From: Desulfobacteraceae bacterium
GTDB lineage: Bacteria > Desulfobacterota > DSM-4660 > Desulfatiglandales > B25-G16
Assembly (NCBI GenBank): GCA_030615105.1
Contig: JAUWZV010000009.1
Span: 1 to 34,214 of the forward strand
DNA length: 34,214 nucleotides
Direction: 5' to 3'
The position numbers were made by a program, and so were the translations under genes. Positions 7,576 through 16,890 of the stretch are shown one piece after another. How positions within the stretch are numbered: position 1 is the stretch's first letter; the number at the start of each line of letters is the position of its first letter. Below the pieces are notes generated by a model. The model did not search any database and was not told where the DNA came from. It worked only from the letters and a program-made list of their open reading frames with translations.

Positions 7576-9195
7576 TTAAATCTCTTTTTTTTTATCTCTC
7601 CAAGATTCTAATCTCCTCTCCACAAGATGGAAGGGAAGCTGACCTCCAGTTAGAAGAATATCATGGAAGGTTTTTAGCCCTACTATTGAAACAAATCGTT
7701 GTCGTAATCCAAGGATCTCCTGCATCCCTATAAAATAGCATAATTGATATCCCGGTGTGAGGGCAAATCGGCAGGCCTGGCGTTTGGCCCTATGAGGAGA
7801 GAACCCAAGGTTTTCGATCTCTCTTGCAGCCTGCTTCAGGGTGATCCTTCCTGTGTGGAGTTTAACATCCAGTATGGCTCTAAGGACACGCCAGAGTTGG
7901 CGTTTCAACCCGATGAGTTGCTGATGTGGATCTTCTACGTATCCTAACTCATCCAGCAACTGCTCCACATAACAGGCCCACCCTTCATAGAAGAGAGGCG
8001 ATTCGATCTGGCGGCGGATTGGGTTGGAATGATGGATTCGAAGATGATCCAATATGTGGTGCCCTGGATAAGTCTCATGGGCAGATAGATAGGGACAATG
8101 AGCGGAGATCATTTCTAAGTCCTCTTTCCCAGGGGTAATATAGAAAATGCCATAGCCTTTTTTATTGCCGGGTAAAGGTGCCCTGTAGGAGGCTGTTGCC
8201 CTGAGGGATTGGAGATAGGATGGGGTCTGGCGGACAGTGACCCTTTCTTCAGAAGGAAAGGGAATAATGTCTTGCGTGTAAAAGAAACTGCGGAGGTCTC
8301 GAATTTCCTTCTGATACAATTGAATAAGTTCTGCCGGGGATGATGCGGAAGAAAGTTTCTTATATATTATAAGGTTCCAGGTCTTGCGGCTGTCTATTTT
8401 CCTGGCCAATGCACAGAGGCACTCTTGAGTCTTTTGATAGGCGTCTTGGGCGATATCTAAAATTTCATTGGGGGATTTAGGATAGCTCAGGCTAACAGCA
8501 AGGATTTTTTGGAGGCCTTCCTCTCCTATGGCAAACGATTTCTTGGAAGTCAGGTGAAGCAAATCCTCTTTGAATCGTTCCCATGCCTCCATTACCTTTT
8601 TGTTTTCTATAGAAAGCCCTTTATCCTTTCCCACCCGCTCCTCAATAAAGGCCCGAATGTCCCGGTTGTAAAAGTTAAAGGCATCCTGGGCCATATTAAG
8701 GGTAACTTGGAGAGAAATTTCAGAAGGGGAATGGAGATTTTTAATGCCTTGAGTTAGAAAGGAGGGGATCTGGGCAAAAAGCGTGCATAGATCTGCTTTT
8801 ATATGCTCTGATGAACTATCTCTTTGGGATACAACCTGATCCATTGCAAAGAGAGGGATTTTAACATAGAGGGTTGGATCACTTTGCCAGACCTTCTCAT
8901 CCTCGAACTCCCTTATAAAGCCTTCCATGCTCTGTTTAAGAAGCAGGCGATCAATTTCTTTTTCCAGATCATCCAATTTAGCTGCCGGTATTTCCCTCAA
9001 AAGATCTTTCACATACCTCAGGTAATCCTGAACTTTCTCAGGAGATAGATCATCTAATCTGTTTAGATGCGGGATGGCAGCCTCAGAGCGGGGGAGAAAA
9101 TAGAATTCATCATTAGCGCACTGCTGGGCTATATGACAGCCAAGATAATCAAAGAACTCCCGGGCTGTCTGATCCAGTGATCTCTTTTTTCCCAT
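7576..9195 (-). CDS. DUF885 family protein, probable metallopeptidase
   Basis: The C-terminal part holds AHETYPGHHILDH, the zinc-binding-like motif of DUF885 (PF05960; first His is residue 373 from the start used here). It is followed by FYEGWACYVEQLLDELGY, with the conserved Glu, and a helical R/K-rich tail. DUF885 proteins resemble thermolysin-fold carboxypeptidases; the substrate is unknown. There is no signal peptide, so it is probably cytoplasmic. The ORF track extends to a TTG at 9291, overlapping the radical SAM gene by 65 bases with no ribosome site. I prefer ATG at 9195, which lies beyond that gene's stop and keeps the recognisable domain (539 aa). GTG at 9258, after AAGG, is an alternative. 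It is the last gene of the minus-strand dcw run. Confidence 0.82.
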   Translation of the reverse strand: MGKKRSLDQTAREFFDYLGCHIAQQCANDEFYFLPRSEAAIPHLNRLDDLSPEKVQDYLRYVKDLLREIPAAKLDDLEKEIDRLLLKQSMEGFIREFEDEKVWQSDPTLYVKIPLFAMDQVVSQRDSSSEHIKADLCTLFAQIPSFLTQGIKNLHSPSEISLQVTLNMAQDAFNFYNRDIRAFIEERVGKDKGLSIENKKVMEAWERFKEDLLHLTSKKSFAIGEEGLQKILAVSLSYPKSPNEILDIAQDAYQKTQECLCALARKIDSRKTWNLIIYKKLSSASSPAELIQLYQKEIRDLRSFFYTQDIIPFPSEERVTVRQTPSYLQSLRATASYRAPLPGNKKGYGIFYITPGKEDLEMISAHCPYLSAHETYPGHHILDHLRIHHSNPIRRQIESPLFYEGWACYVEQLLDELGYVEDPHQQLIGLKRQLWRVLRAILDVKLHTGRITLKQAAREIENLGFSPHRAKRQACRFALTPGYQLCYFIGMQEILGLRQRFVSIVGLKTFHDILLTGGQLPFHLVERRLESWRDKKKEI

Positions 9196-9226
9196 AAAAA
9201 ATGGTGAGGATATAAGGTTAGAAAAG

Positions 9227-10966
9227 CTATGTGCAAATTCCACATCTGGTGCAATCACCAACCTTGCATGGAGGGGATTCAATTGAGGCAAGGGCGAGGT
9301 TGTATTCTTCCTTTAGATATGATTTTTGGATACTATGGTCAATAAAATCCCATGGAAGTCTTTCATTGAGATCTCTGGCCCTGTAAACAAAAAAATCTGG
9401 ATTGATATCTGAGGATCTAAAGGTACGCTTCCAATCCCTATTATTCCTGTGGGTAGTTAATAGCATTTGCCCCACCCTTCTGTCACCCATAGAAAGTAGG
9501 CTCTGTATATAGGCCCATTTTGGGACATCAAAACTAATCCCGATACCTCCCTCAACTGATAGAGTCCTCTTTATTGTTTTTTGCTTTTCCTTAAGGGACT
9601 CCACAGTATCCATAGGAAACCACTGGAAAGGAGTAAATGGTTTTGGAACAAAACAATTAATACTCAATCTGATTCTGCCTATCTTTTTCCTGCCTCTACT
9701 TTCCTTTATTAAATAATGTCTTATCGATTTAACCAGACCAATAATGTCCTTTATATCCTCCCCTGTTTCAGTTGGAAGACCGATCATAAAATAGAGCTTG
9801 ATATGAAAAAAACCTGTCCCTGCTATAAGTATAATTGCCTCTGTAATCTTTTCTGTTGTCAATTTTTTGTTAATAACCCTCCTTAATCTCTCACTGCCTG
9901 TCTCAGGGGCAATGGTCAGGGTTTTCTGGCCGCTTCTCTTTAAATTTTCTATCAAACCTTTTGTTAATGAATTTGCCCTGAGGGAAGACACTGAAAATTC
10001 ACCATCTCTGTCAAGTATAAAACTGGTCAATTTTTCTATTCCTGGGACATCAGAAACTGATGGACTAATAAGACCGATACTGTTTTTTTCAGCCAAGATT
10101 TGTTCAAATGAGGTAAATATTTCTTCCTCCTCTATAACTCTTGGAGGCCTGTACATGTAGCCAGCGGCGCAAAACCTGCACCCAATACCACATCCGCGGC
10201 TTAACTCCACAAGAATGGTATCAGAGAACTCTGTAAATGGTGTAATTATCCGCGATCGGCGCAAAGGTCCATTAAAAGGGACCTGCCTAACAGCCTTTAC
10301 CCTGGAAGGGATGGAGGGGATTAAAGGTTCAAAGGAGGAAATTAATCCATCTCCCTTGTATTCAACCTTATAAAGGGAAGGACAATAAACACCCTCGACC
10401 TCAATAGCCAGAATTCTCAAGGTCTCCTCTTTTTTAACAGTTGATAGTGGGAGATCAAGATAGGTCTGAAAGAATTCTTTCAAGATAACCTCACCTTCCC
10501 CAATAAGAAAGCAATCTATGAAGTTGGCCAGAGGTTCAGGGTTCATAAAGGTTGTTATACCACCTGCCAAGATGAGGGGATAATTCTCGCCTCTTTCCTT
10601 ACTCATGAGGGGAATCTTGCTCATATCAAGTATGGTAAGGATATTTAGATAATCATTTTCAAATGAAAGGGAAAATGCTAAAAGATCAAATTTTAGCAGG
10701 GGAGTCAGGGATTCTAAAGAAAGGAGGGGTTGATCTGTCCTTCTATATATGGATAATTCCTCTTCATCTGGTAGAAATGCCCTCTCTGCCACTATTGCAG
10801 GATTATCATTCAATATTCCATATATAACCTGGAAGCCAAGATTGGACATGCCAACCTGGTAATAATTAGGATATATCAGGGCCACAGATACCCTGCCGCC
10901 CCAATCCTTTTTTACTGTACCCCGTTCTTGAGCAAGTCTGCTCCTGTAAAGAGTAGCAATTTTCAA
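9227..10966 (-). CDS. radical SAM protein, TIGR03960 type
   Basis: Residues 1-180 look like a B12-binding-like N-terminal domain (VALIYPNYYQVGMSNLGFQVIYGILN, LILAGGITTFMNPEPLANFIDCFLIGEGE). The radical SAM cluster motif C-x3-C-x2-C is CGIGCRFC, starting at C259. The C-terminus ends in C-x4-C-x2-C-x2-C (CKVGDCTRCGIC), a likely second iron-sulfur site. This matches the TIGR03960 family, whose substrate is not established; it is often next to or fused with a TIGR03936/DUF2344 partner, absent here. The start is TTG, 7 bases after the ftsZ stop, so it is almost certainly in the ftsZ transcript. Why a radical SAM enzyme should be tied to division genes is open. Confidence 0.85.
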   Translation of the reverse strand: MKIATLYRSRLAQERGTVKKDWGGRVSVALIYPNYYQVGMSNLGFQVIYGILNDNPAIVAERAFLPDEEELSIYRRTDQPLLSLESLTPLLKFDLLAFSLSFENDYLNILTILDMSKIPLMSKERGENYPLILAGGITTFMNPEPLANFIDCFLIGEGEVILKEFFQTYLDLPLSTVKKEETLRILAIEVEGVYCPSLYKVEYKGDGLISSFEPLIPSIPSRVKAVRQVPFNGPLRRSRIITPFTEFSDTILVELSRGCGIGCRFCAAGYMYRPPRVIEEEEIFTSFEQILAEKNSIGLISPSVSDVPGIEKLTSFILDRDGEFSVSSLRANSLTKGLIENLKRSGQKTLTIAPETGSERLRRVINKKLTTEKITEAIILIAGTGFFHIKLYFMIGLPTETGEDIKDIIGLVKSIRHYLIKESRGRKKIGRIRLSINCFVPKPFTPFQWFPMDTVESLKEKQKTIKRTLSVEGGIGISFDVPKWAYIQSLLSMGDRRVGQMLLTTHRNNRDWKRTFRSSDINPDFFVYRARDLNERLPWDFIDHSIQKSYLKEEYNLALASIESPPCKVGDCTRCGICT

Positions 10967-10973
10967 TTCTTAA

Positions 10974-12170
10974 TTAATCTGCTTGCTTCCTTAAAAAGGT
11001 AGGATATTCCAAATTTTCCTTTTGAAAGACCCTCTGGAATATACCCTTTTTCCCAGATTTTAACCCTATCTCTTTTAGAGGCCTATCATCATTTTCCTCA
11101 GCTAACCTCCTCTGGAAGGTTGGCTTATCAAGATCCTCCTTCAACCTTACTGTCCAGCTCTCTTCCGCATCTTCAGGGGTAAGATCCCTTAAATTAATAA
11201 CCTTTCTCTCCTTATTTCGGCCGATACCTGTGGCAATGGCTGTTATTCTCATCTCCTCATCCATAGTATCATCAAAGACCATACCCCATATAATCTCTGC
11301 ATTGGGATGGACCTCATTCTTTATAAAGGAAGATGCCTCAGTAACCTCATCCATTGTCATCTTGATAGAAGCAGTTATGTTAATGAGAACACCTTTTGCC
11401 TGATCAATTGAGATATCTTCCAACAGGGGGCTATTAATGGCCATCTGAGCTGCCTCAATTGCCCTATTTTCTCCTTTAGCTATCCCTGTACCCATTATGG
11501 CTGTTCCCATTTGTTCCATAACCCTTTTAACATCGGCAAAATCAAGATTTATAAAGCCAGGAACCGTAATAAGATCCGATATCCCCTTGACTGCATAGAG
11601 AAGGACATCGTCGGCCTTTTTCATGAGCTCCAGAAAAGGTGTATCTTTATCCCCCAATGCTCTTAGGCGCTGATTTGGAATGATAAGCAGGGTGTCAACC
11701 TCTTTCTTCAATTTTTCAATACCGGTTAGGGCAATTTCCATCCTTTTTTCACCCTCAAATTCAAAGGGTTTTGTTACAACTGCTACTGTCAGGGCCCCGA
11801 TATTTTTACTTTCCCTGGCTATTATTGGAGAGGTGCCTGTCCCTGTTCCTCCTCCCATTCCTGCAGTAATAAAGATCATATCTGAATCTTCAGTAGCAGC
11901 CCTGATTGCCTCCACGCTCTCCTCTGCAGCCAAACAGCCCTTCTCCGGGTCAGCTCCAGCCCCTAATCCATGGGTTAGATTGGCCCCTAATTGCAGTTTA
12001 TTAAGGGCAGAGCTAAGATCAAGGGCCTGTTTGTCAGTATTTGCAGCAATGAAGTCAACCCCCTTAAGTCCAGCGGCAATCATGTTACTGATTGCATTGC
12101 CTCCTGCGCCTCCGACACCAAAAACCTTTATCTTGGCGCTTGGGCTTTCTTCAACAAATTCATATCTCAT
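10974..12170 (-). CDS. ftsZ: cell division GTPase FtsZ
   Basis: Tubulin-like GTPase that polymerises into the Z ring at midcell. The N-terminal nucleotide site VFGVGGAGGNAISNM and the tubulin signature GGGTGTG (106-112) are intact. The catalytic T7 loop region (NLDFADVKRVM) is present. A short linker leads to the conserved C-terminal peptide EYPTFLRKQAD, which binds FtsA. The length of 398 aa is normal. GGGAGGGG lies just before the ATG. It follows ftsA by 60 bases with a small hairpin between them, and the radical SAM gene follows 7 bases downstream. Confidence 0.98.
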   Translation of the reverse strand: MRYEFVEESPSAKIKVFGVGGAGGNAISNMIAAGLKGVDFIAANTDKQALDLSSALNKLQLGANLTHGLGAGADPEKGCLAAEESVEAIRAATEDSDMIFITAGMGGGTGTGTSPIIARESKNIGALTVAVVTKPFEFEGEKRMEIALTGIEKLKKEVDTLLIIPNQRLRALGDKDTPFLELMKKADDVLLYAVKGISDLITVPGFINLDFADVKRVMEQMGTAIMGTGIAKGENRAIEAAQMAINSPLLEDISIDQAKGVLINITASIKMTMDEVTEASSFIKNEVHPNAEIIWGMVFDDTMDEEMRITAIATGIGRNKERKVINLRDLTPEDAEESWTVRLKEDLDKPTFQRRLAEENDDRPLKEIGLKSGKKGIFQRVFQKENLEYPTFLRKQAD

Positions 12171-12209
12171 AATTCCCCTCCCTTCTTGATTTACGTTTTG
12201 GAATTTTTT

Positions 12210-12222
12210 GGGGCGAAGCCCC
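12210..12222 (-). other. small stem-loop between ftsA and ftsZ
   Basis: GGGGC, loop TTC, GCCCC on the minus strand, just after the ftsA stop. It is followed by A residues rather than T, so it is not a classical terminator. It could slow 3' decay of the ftsA part of the message or mark a processing point before the highly expressed ftsZ. GGGGCGAAGCCCC is also a plausible dispersed intergenic word. Confidence 0.4.
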
Positions 12223-12230
12223 TAATTTCT

Positions 12231-13457
12231 TTACTCTCCTTCCATAAACCATCTCTTCATCCTGGATACTACCCGGTTAAAGATATTTGTATCCCTTATC
12301 CTAAATTTCTTCTCTCTCTGCTCTAAATTAGCCCCATACAGGACAAGACCTACTGCTGTTGCGTACATGGGGCTGTTGACAATCTCTTTTAATCCCCCAA
12401 TATTATTAGGATAACCCACCCTGGCCGGCATATTGAAAACCTGTTCCACTATTTCCGGTACACCTGGCAGGAGAGAAGACCCTCCGGTGACAACAACACC
12501 AGAAGTGACCAGATCATCATAACCAGATCTAATCATTTCCTGGTGAATAAGGCTAAAAATCTCTTCCACACGTGGCTCTAAAATCTCCCCCAGCAATTGC
12601 CTGCTGATAGTCCTTGGCTTCCTGCCACCTACACTTGGAACCTCAATGGTTTCATCCTTACCGATAAGTGAGGTGAGGCCACATCCATACTTTATCTTTA
12701 TCTTTTCCGCTTCTTTAAAGGGGGTCCTGGCTCCAATGGCAATATCATTAGTCAGGTTGTCACCACCTAAGGTTAATACAGATGTATGTTTTATGGAGCC
12801 CTGGAAAAATATTGCTAAATCAGTAGTCCCGCCTCCAAAATCTATTAATGCAACGCCCAGATTGCTTTCTTCATCTGTTAGGATCGCCTCACTGGAGGCA
12901 AGGGATTCAAGAACAATATCGTAAACATCAAGACCTGCCCTGTTGGCGCACTTTATTATATTCTGGGCTGATGTAACCGCTCCAGTTACTATATGTATCT
13001 TAACCTCAAGGCGGACACCTGACATCCCTGCGGGATCACTAATGCCACCCTGGTCATCAACAATAAATTCCTGGGGTAAGGCATGGATAACTTCCCTATC
13101 CATGGGAATTGCAACTGCCCTGGCTGCATCAATCACCCTCTCAATATCTCTTTTGCCCACCTCCCTATTCTTTAAGGCAATAACACCATGACTGTTAAAA
13201 CCCTTTATATGGCCCCCGGCAATTCCAGCATACACAGAGCTTATCTCGCAGCCAGCCATGGTTTCTGCCTCTTCTATGGCCTCTTTAATGCTATTTACCG
13301 TGTTTTGGATGTTGATCACCATGCCCTTCCTTAGCCCGATAGATGGGTGAGATCCCATTCCTATAATATCAACCATCCCATCAGGCCGCACTTCCCCAAC
13401 CACTGCACAGATTTTACTCGTGCCAATGTCAAGGCCTACAATTAATTCCCCTACCAT
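12231..13457 (-). CDS. ftsA: cell division actin-like protein FtsA
   Basis: Actin-fold ATPase that tethers FtsZ filaments to the inner membrane. The phosphate-1 loop is VGLDIGTSKICAVVGE, phosphate-2 is DFGGGTTDLAIF and the adenosine motif is VVTGGSSLLPGV. The last residues, RMKRWFMEGE, form the amphipathic membrane-targeting helix. The ORF track starts at TTG 13463 (TTG GTG ATG in a row). I use the ATG at 13457 because AAGGGGG ends about 6 bases upstream of it. The length is 408 aa. It is preceded by a repeat-filled gap of about 90 bases after ftsQ. Confidence 0.97.
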   Translation of the reverse strand: MVGELIVGLDIGTSKICAVVGEVRPDGMVDIIGMGSHPSIGLRKGMVINIQNTVNSIKEAIEEAETMAGCEISSVYAGIAGGHIKGFNSHGVIALKNREVGKRDIERVIDAARAVAIPMDREVIHALPQEFIVDDQGGISDPAGMSGVRLEVKIHIVTGAVTSAQNIIKCANRAGLDVYDIVLESLASSEAILTDEESNLGVALIDFGGGTTDLAIFFQGSIKHTSVLTLGGDNLTNDIAIGARTPFKEAEKIKIKYGCGLTSLIGKDETIEVPSVGGRKPRTISRQLLGEILEPRVEEIFSLIHQEMIRSGYDDLVTSGVVVTGGSSLLPGVPEIVEQVFNMPARVGYPNNIGGLKEIVNSPMYATAVGLVLYGANLEQREKKFRIRDTNIFNRVVSRMKRWFMEGE

Positions 13458-13474
13458 CACCAACCCCCTTTATT

Positions 13475-13554
13475 TGTCATTGGTCATTTGTCACTTGTAT
13501 CTTTTTTGATATTTCTTTTCTTCCTTACAAATGCCAAATGACTAATGACTAACC
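13475..13554. repeat. inverted short-word repeat between ftsQ and ftsA
   Basis: The plus strand reads GTCATTGGTCATTTGTCACTTG at the left (13476-13497, variants of GTCATTTGTCATTGG). The same word appears in reverse complement at the right, AAATGCCAAATGACTAATGACTAACC (13529-13554). A T-rich spacer of about 30 bases separates them. The right arm covers the ftsQ stop codon (13549-13551). The arrangement of two mutually inverted arms of reiterated words recurs in other gaps of the window. Confidence 0.65.
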
Positions 13555-14367
13555 TATAAATCCAACGATCGCCCTATCTCTATAGTCCAAATCTATTGAT
13601 CTGGCCTGATAGAGTCTATGAGTTGCCCTGAGATGTCTGATAATATGCCTCAATGAATCAATTTTTCTGCTAAAACCGTCTCCCCCAAAAAAGACCTTAA
13701 AAGGTAATTTATTTAAATAGATGGTAAGAGTTCCATCCTCTTCTACATGAACCTCTGATAGCTCTCTTACAGATAATGGAGTATCCCTTAAGCAGAGGGC
13801 ATTTAAAAAAGATGCAACCCCCTTGAGATATGCTCCATTTTTTTTACCACCTGTGGATAGGCCAGTTATTACAGGAAAATCAATACAATCATCTCTTTCA
13901 ACCTCTTTAAATATAATCCCCTCTCTATCCATAAAGTACATCTCATCTAATAGCACTATTGCCACAGCCTCTTCATCTTCTGCTTTTATATAAAGGGTAT
14001 TGGGAAATTCTTTCTTTAAAAAAACAGATTTTATCCATGGATGTGCCTCGATATTTCTCTTAATGGCGACAGGATCAATAGACAAGAGACTTTCCCTTTC
14101 CTTAATACCCGATATTTTGATCAACTCTCCCCTTAAATCATCATTAACGCCAGTTACAACAATATTATTTAATCTAAAATAGGGCGATGAAGCCAGAAAT
14201 TGGTATCCAAAGATAAAGGTTAAAGAAATGGCTCCAAGCCCTAAAAAGAATATAAATATTTTAATCAAGCCAAAACCCAATTGGCCTAAGGTTCTCTTAA
14301 AGAGCAAAAACCCTTTTTGCCTATCCCTCTTTACTGACTGTTTATCTAATACGGAACCTCTTTTCAC
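13549..14367 (-). CDS. ftsQ: cell division protein FtsQ
   Basis: Bitopic inner-membrane protein that recruits FtsL and the FtsWI synthase. A basic cytoplasmic tail is followed by one hydrophobic helix at about 30-55 (IKIFIFFLGLGAISLTFIFGY). A periplasmic POTRA domain starts at FRLNNIVVTGVNDDLRGELIKISGI, then comes an FtsQ-type domain with the conserved IDLDYRDRAIV near the end. The length of 272 aa is typical. The start is GTG and overlaps the murB stop as GTGA, so translation is coupled. The stop codon lies inside a short-word repeat arm. Confidence 0.93.
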   Translation of the reverse strand: MKRGSVLDKQSVKRDRQKGFLLFKRTLGQLGFGLIKIFIFFLGLGAISLTFIFGYQFLASSPYFRLNNIVVTGVNDDLRGELIKISGIKERESLLSIDPVAIKRNIEAHPWIKSVFLKKEFPNTLYIKAEDEEAVAIVLLDEMYFMDREGIIFKEVERDDCIDFPVITGLSTGGKKNGAYLKGVASFLNALCLRDTPLSVRELSEVHVEEDGTLTIYLNKLPFKVFFGGDGFSRKIDSLRHIIRHLRATHRLYQARSIDLDYRDRAIVGFIG

Positions 14368-15281
14368 TCTTCACCTACTATCTTTATCTCAGGCGATAAT
14401 TGGATATTAAACATCTCCCTTACCTTAATTATAGCCAGATCCATAAGGGCCAATATATCAGATGCCGAGGCATTACCTTTATTAACAATGAAATTGGCAT
14501 GTTTAATTGATATCATCGCCCCACCTATGCTTCTGCCCTTTAAACCAGAGGCATCGATCAACCGGCCTGCATGATTACCCTCAGGATTTTTAAAAATTGA
14601 TCCGGCAGAGGGCATATCAAGAGGAAATCGCTCTTTCCTTTGTTTAATAATTGAAATGACCCTTTTCCTGATTGAAGCAGGCTTATCGCGCTTTAGATTC
14701 AATATTGCACTGAGTATTATCTCCCCAATGCTCAAATCAAGTTCCCTATATTTAAATCTAAGATTCAAACTATCTCTCCTTTCTAATATTCCGCCCTTCT
14801 TAGTCAGAACTGTTACCTCCCTGATCACATCTTTAATCTCTTGAGCTCCGGTCCCTGCATTCATGGCCAATCCTCCACCCAGGGTTCCGGGAATTCCTGC
14901 CAGAAATTCCACTCCGGCAAGGCCCTTTTCTGTGCAGAAATTCACCAGTTTATTTAAAAGTAGGCCTGCCCCAGATAAGATACATGGCTCTGCCATATTA
15001 TTATCCTCAACTGATGCAAAGTATCCGTCCAGGACAATTGCTACCCCATTTAATCCCCCATCCCTCACAAGGAGGTTACTTCCTTCCCCCAGAATCAAAT
15101 ATGGAATCCCCCCATCCGTTATAAAGGCCATCATTTCCTTTAATTCTTCCAGATTCCTGGCCCTGTAAATCGCCTCCACATTACCCCCAACCTTGAATGT
15201 TGTATACTGACTCATGGGCACATCAAAAAGGACTGCCTCACCTCCTATCTCTTTTATCCTTTTCTTTGTATCGTCATCCAT
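14364..15281 (-). CDS. murB: UDP-N-acetylenolpyruvoylglucosamine reductase
   Basis: FAD-dependent reductase that turns UDP-GlcNAc-enolpyruvate into UDP-MurNAc. The FAD-binding part includes YLILGEGSNLLVRDGG and GVEFLAGIPGTLGGGLAMNAG. The proton-donor serine is in PSAGSIFKNP. The C-terminal LSPEIKIVGE carries the final catalytic Glu. About 305 aa, the usual size for the shorter MurB type. The ORF track begins at TTG 15287; ATG at 15281 is two codons later and seems the better start, with AGG 9 bases upstream. It overlaps ftsQ by 4 bases. No ddl gene lies between murB and ftsQ, where it often sits in other bacteria. Confidence 0.96.
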   Translation of the reverse strand: MDDDTKKRIKEIGGEAVLFDVPMSQYTTFKVGGNVEAIYRARNLEELKEMMAFITDGGIPYLILGEGSNLLVRDGGLNGVAIVLDGYFASVEDNNMAEPCILSGAGLLLNKLVNFCTEKGLAGVEFLAGIPGTLGGGLAMNAGTGAQEIKDVIREVTVLTKKGGILERRDSLNLRFKYRELDLSIGEIILSAILNLKRDKPASIRKRVISIIKQRKERFPLDMPSAGSIFKNPEGNHAGRLIDASGLKGRSIGGAMISIKHANFIVNKGNASASDILALMDLAIIKVREMFNIQLSPEIKIVGEE

Positions 15282-15286
15282 CTTCA

Positions 15287-15440
15287 AGTGCCTAAAGTGA
15301 CCTAAAGTTAAAAGTGCCTAAAGTTCTCCTTATTGGGCTGAAGGCTCAAAGTGAAAGAAAACCATGAAACTTTTCCTCTCTTGCTTTCAGCTTTCAGCGT
15401 TGAGCTTTGAGCTTCCAATTCCTAAATTCCTAAATTCGCT
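15287..15440. repeat. AGTGCCTAAAGT and CTTTCAGCTTTCAGC short-word repeats between murC and murB
   Basis: AAGTGCCTAAAGT occurs twice at 15286-15324 with ACCTAAAGTTAAA between the copies, and a third copy lies at 16809-16819 on the other side of murC. Further in, GCTGAAGGCTCAAAGTGAAAG (about 15338-15358) faces CTTTCAGCTTTCAGCGTTGAGCTTTGAGC (about 15384-15412) in opposite orientation. CCTAAATTCCTAAATT then runs into the murC end. The gap holds no gene. Confidence 0.65.
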
Positions 15441-16806
15441 TCAATAACTCCTCTCCAACAAGGTCTACATCACCCGCACCAAGGGTCAAAACTAAATCAC
15501 CATTTCTAATCTCACCTAAAAGAAGAGATATAATATCCTCAATGCTATCGCAAAAATTAACCGCCCTGTGACCATGATCTCTTATTCCCTGATAAAGAGA
15601 CCTGCTATCTATGCCTGGTATAGGTTCTTCGCCTGCCTCGTAGATAGGAGTAATGACCAGAAAATCTGCCTGATTAAAAGAGATAACAAATTTATCATAC
15701 AAATCTTTTGTTCTGGTGTACCTATGGGGCTGAAAAATAACCACCAATCTCCGGTCAGGCCAGCATTCTTTAGCTGTGCTTATGGTTGCCACTATCTCTG
15801 TAGGATGGTGACCGTAATCATCCAAAAATATTATGTCACCCCTTTTATCCTTTATCTCAAAGCGCCTTTTAAGTCCTCCAAGGCTCTTGAGACCCTCTCT
15901 AATATCTTCAAAATCAATATCCAGCTCCAGCCCTACCCCTACTGCTGCCAGGGCATTCAACACATTATGGTCTCCGGGGATGCAGATAGTGATTTGACCC
16001 TCTAACCTATTCTTAAAGGTAACAACGAAACTGGTGTTCAGCCCTTCCTTTGATATCTCACTGGCCCTTATATCCGATTGAGGATTCAGGCCATATGTCA
16101 GATAACTCTTTTTAAGTTTAGGGATCAATCCCTGAACCTCTTTGTCATCAAGACAGAGAATGGCCCTACCGTAAAAAGGGATCTTGTTTACAAAATCAAC
16201 AAATGTCTTCCTGAGATGATTCATGGAGCGATAAAAATCCATATGTTCATAATCTATATTGGTAATAACAGCTATGCTCGGGGAGAGAGCAAGAAAGGAT
16301 CCATCACTTTCATCTGCCTCAGCCACTAGAAAATCACTTCTCCCCAACCTCGCATTAGAGCCTCCCCATATATTCAATCTCCCTCCAATAACAACGGTTG
16401 GGTCAAGACCACCCCTTGTCAAAATCGAGGCAATCATACTGGTAGTAGTAGTTTTTCCATGGGACCCTGCTACAGCTATCCCGTATTTAAGTCTCATCAG
16501 TTCAGCCAGCATCTCTGCCCTTGGTATTACAGGAACTGATCTCTCCCTTGCCTCAACTATCTCTGGGTTATCATCCTTTACTGCCGAAGAAAAAACTACA
16601 ACATCTGCCCCATCAATATTTTGAGGCCCATGCCCAAGAAATATCTTTCCGCCAAGATCTGAGAGATGCTCTGTTGCCTCGCTCCTCTTGATGTCTGACC
16701 CACTAATAGAGTAGCCTAAATTAAGGAGGAGTTCTGCTATACCACTCATTCCAATCCCGCCGATGCCTACTAAATGTATATGTTTTACCTTGCCAAAAAT
16801 CTTCAT
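15430..16806 (-). CDS. murC: UDP-N-acetylmuramate--L-alanine ligase
   Basis: ATP-dependent ligase that adds L-alanine to UDP-MurNAc. The Rossmann domain opens HIHLVGIGGIGMSGIAELLLNLG. The Mur-ligase P-loop is GSHGKTTTTSM, the Mg-site region is VAEADESDGSFL, and the central conserved segment is DDYGHHPTEIVATI. The C-terminal ligase domain ends in LTLGAGDVDLVGEELL. The length of 458 aa is standard. The start is ATG at 16806 with weak TTGAG upstream. It lies between murG and murB in the usual order and is flanked on both sides by short-word repeats. Confidence 0.98.
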   Translation of the reverse strand: MKIFGKVKHIHLVGIGGIGMSGIAELLLNLGYSISGSDIKRSEATEHLSDLGGKIFLGHGPQNIDGADVVVFSSAVKDDNPEIVEARERSVPVIPRAEMLAELMRLKYGIAVAGSHGKTTTTSMIASILTRGGLDPTVVIGGRLNIWGGSNARLGRSDFLVAEADESDGSFLALSPSIAVITNIDYEHMDFYRSMNHLRKTFVDFVNKIPFYGRAILCLDDKEVQGLIPKLKKSYLTYGLNPQSDIRASEISKEGLNTSFVVTFKNRLEGQITICIPGDHNVLNALAAVGVGLELDIDFEDIREGLKSLGGLKRRFEIKDKRGDIIFLDDYGHHPTEIVATISTAKECWPDRRLVVIFQPHRYTRTKDLYDKFVISFNQADFLVITPIYEAGEEPIPGIDSRSLYQGIRDHGHRAVNFCDSIEDIISLLLGEIRNGDLVLTLGAGDVDLVGEELLKRI

Positions 16807-16808
16807 CT

Positions 16809-16890
16809 CAAGTGCCTAAAGTGAACTAAAATTATGCTCGTTTTCTGTGTCCGTTGACCATTGCTAATTGATCATTGACCATTGCTAGTT
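16809..16890. repeat. ATTGACCATTGCTA short-word repeat between murG and murC
   Basis: AAGTGCCTAAAGTGA is followed by TTGACCATTGCTAATTGATC and ATTGACCATTGCTAGTTGATT, a direct repeat of a 14-base word. The second copy contains the murG stop codon (16885-16887), so the last murG residues are encoded by repeat sequence. The word CCGTTG here also appears just inside the murG start, on the other side of the gene. Confidence 0.6.

Noticed and set aside
9196-9291. Extended start of the DUF885 gene at TTG 9291
   Set aside because: It overlaps the conserved cysteine-rich end of the radical SAM gene by 65 bases and has no ribosome site.
11680-12326. Plus-strand ORFs opposite ftsZ and ftsA
   Set aside because: They are shadows of strongly conserved minus-strand genes with no features of their own.
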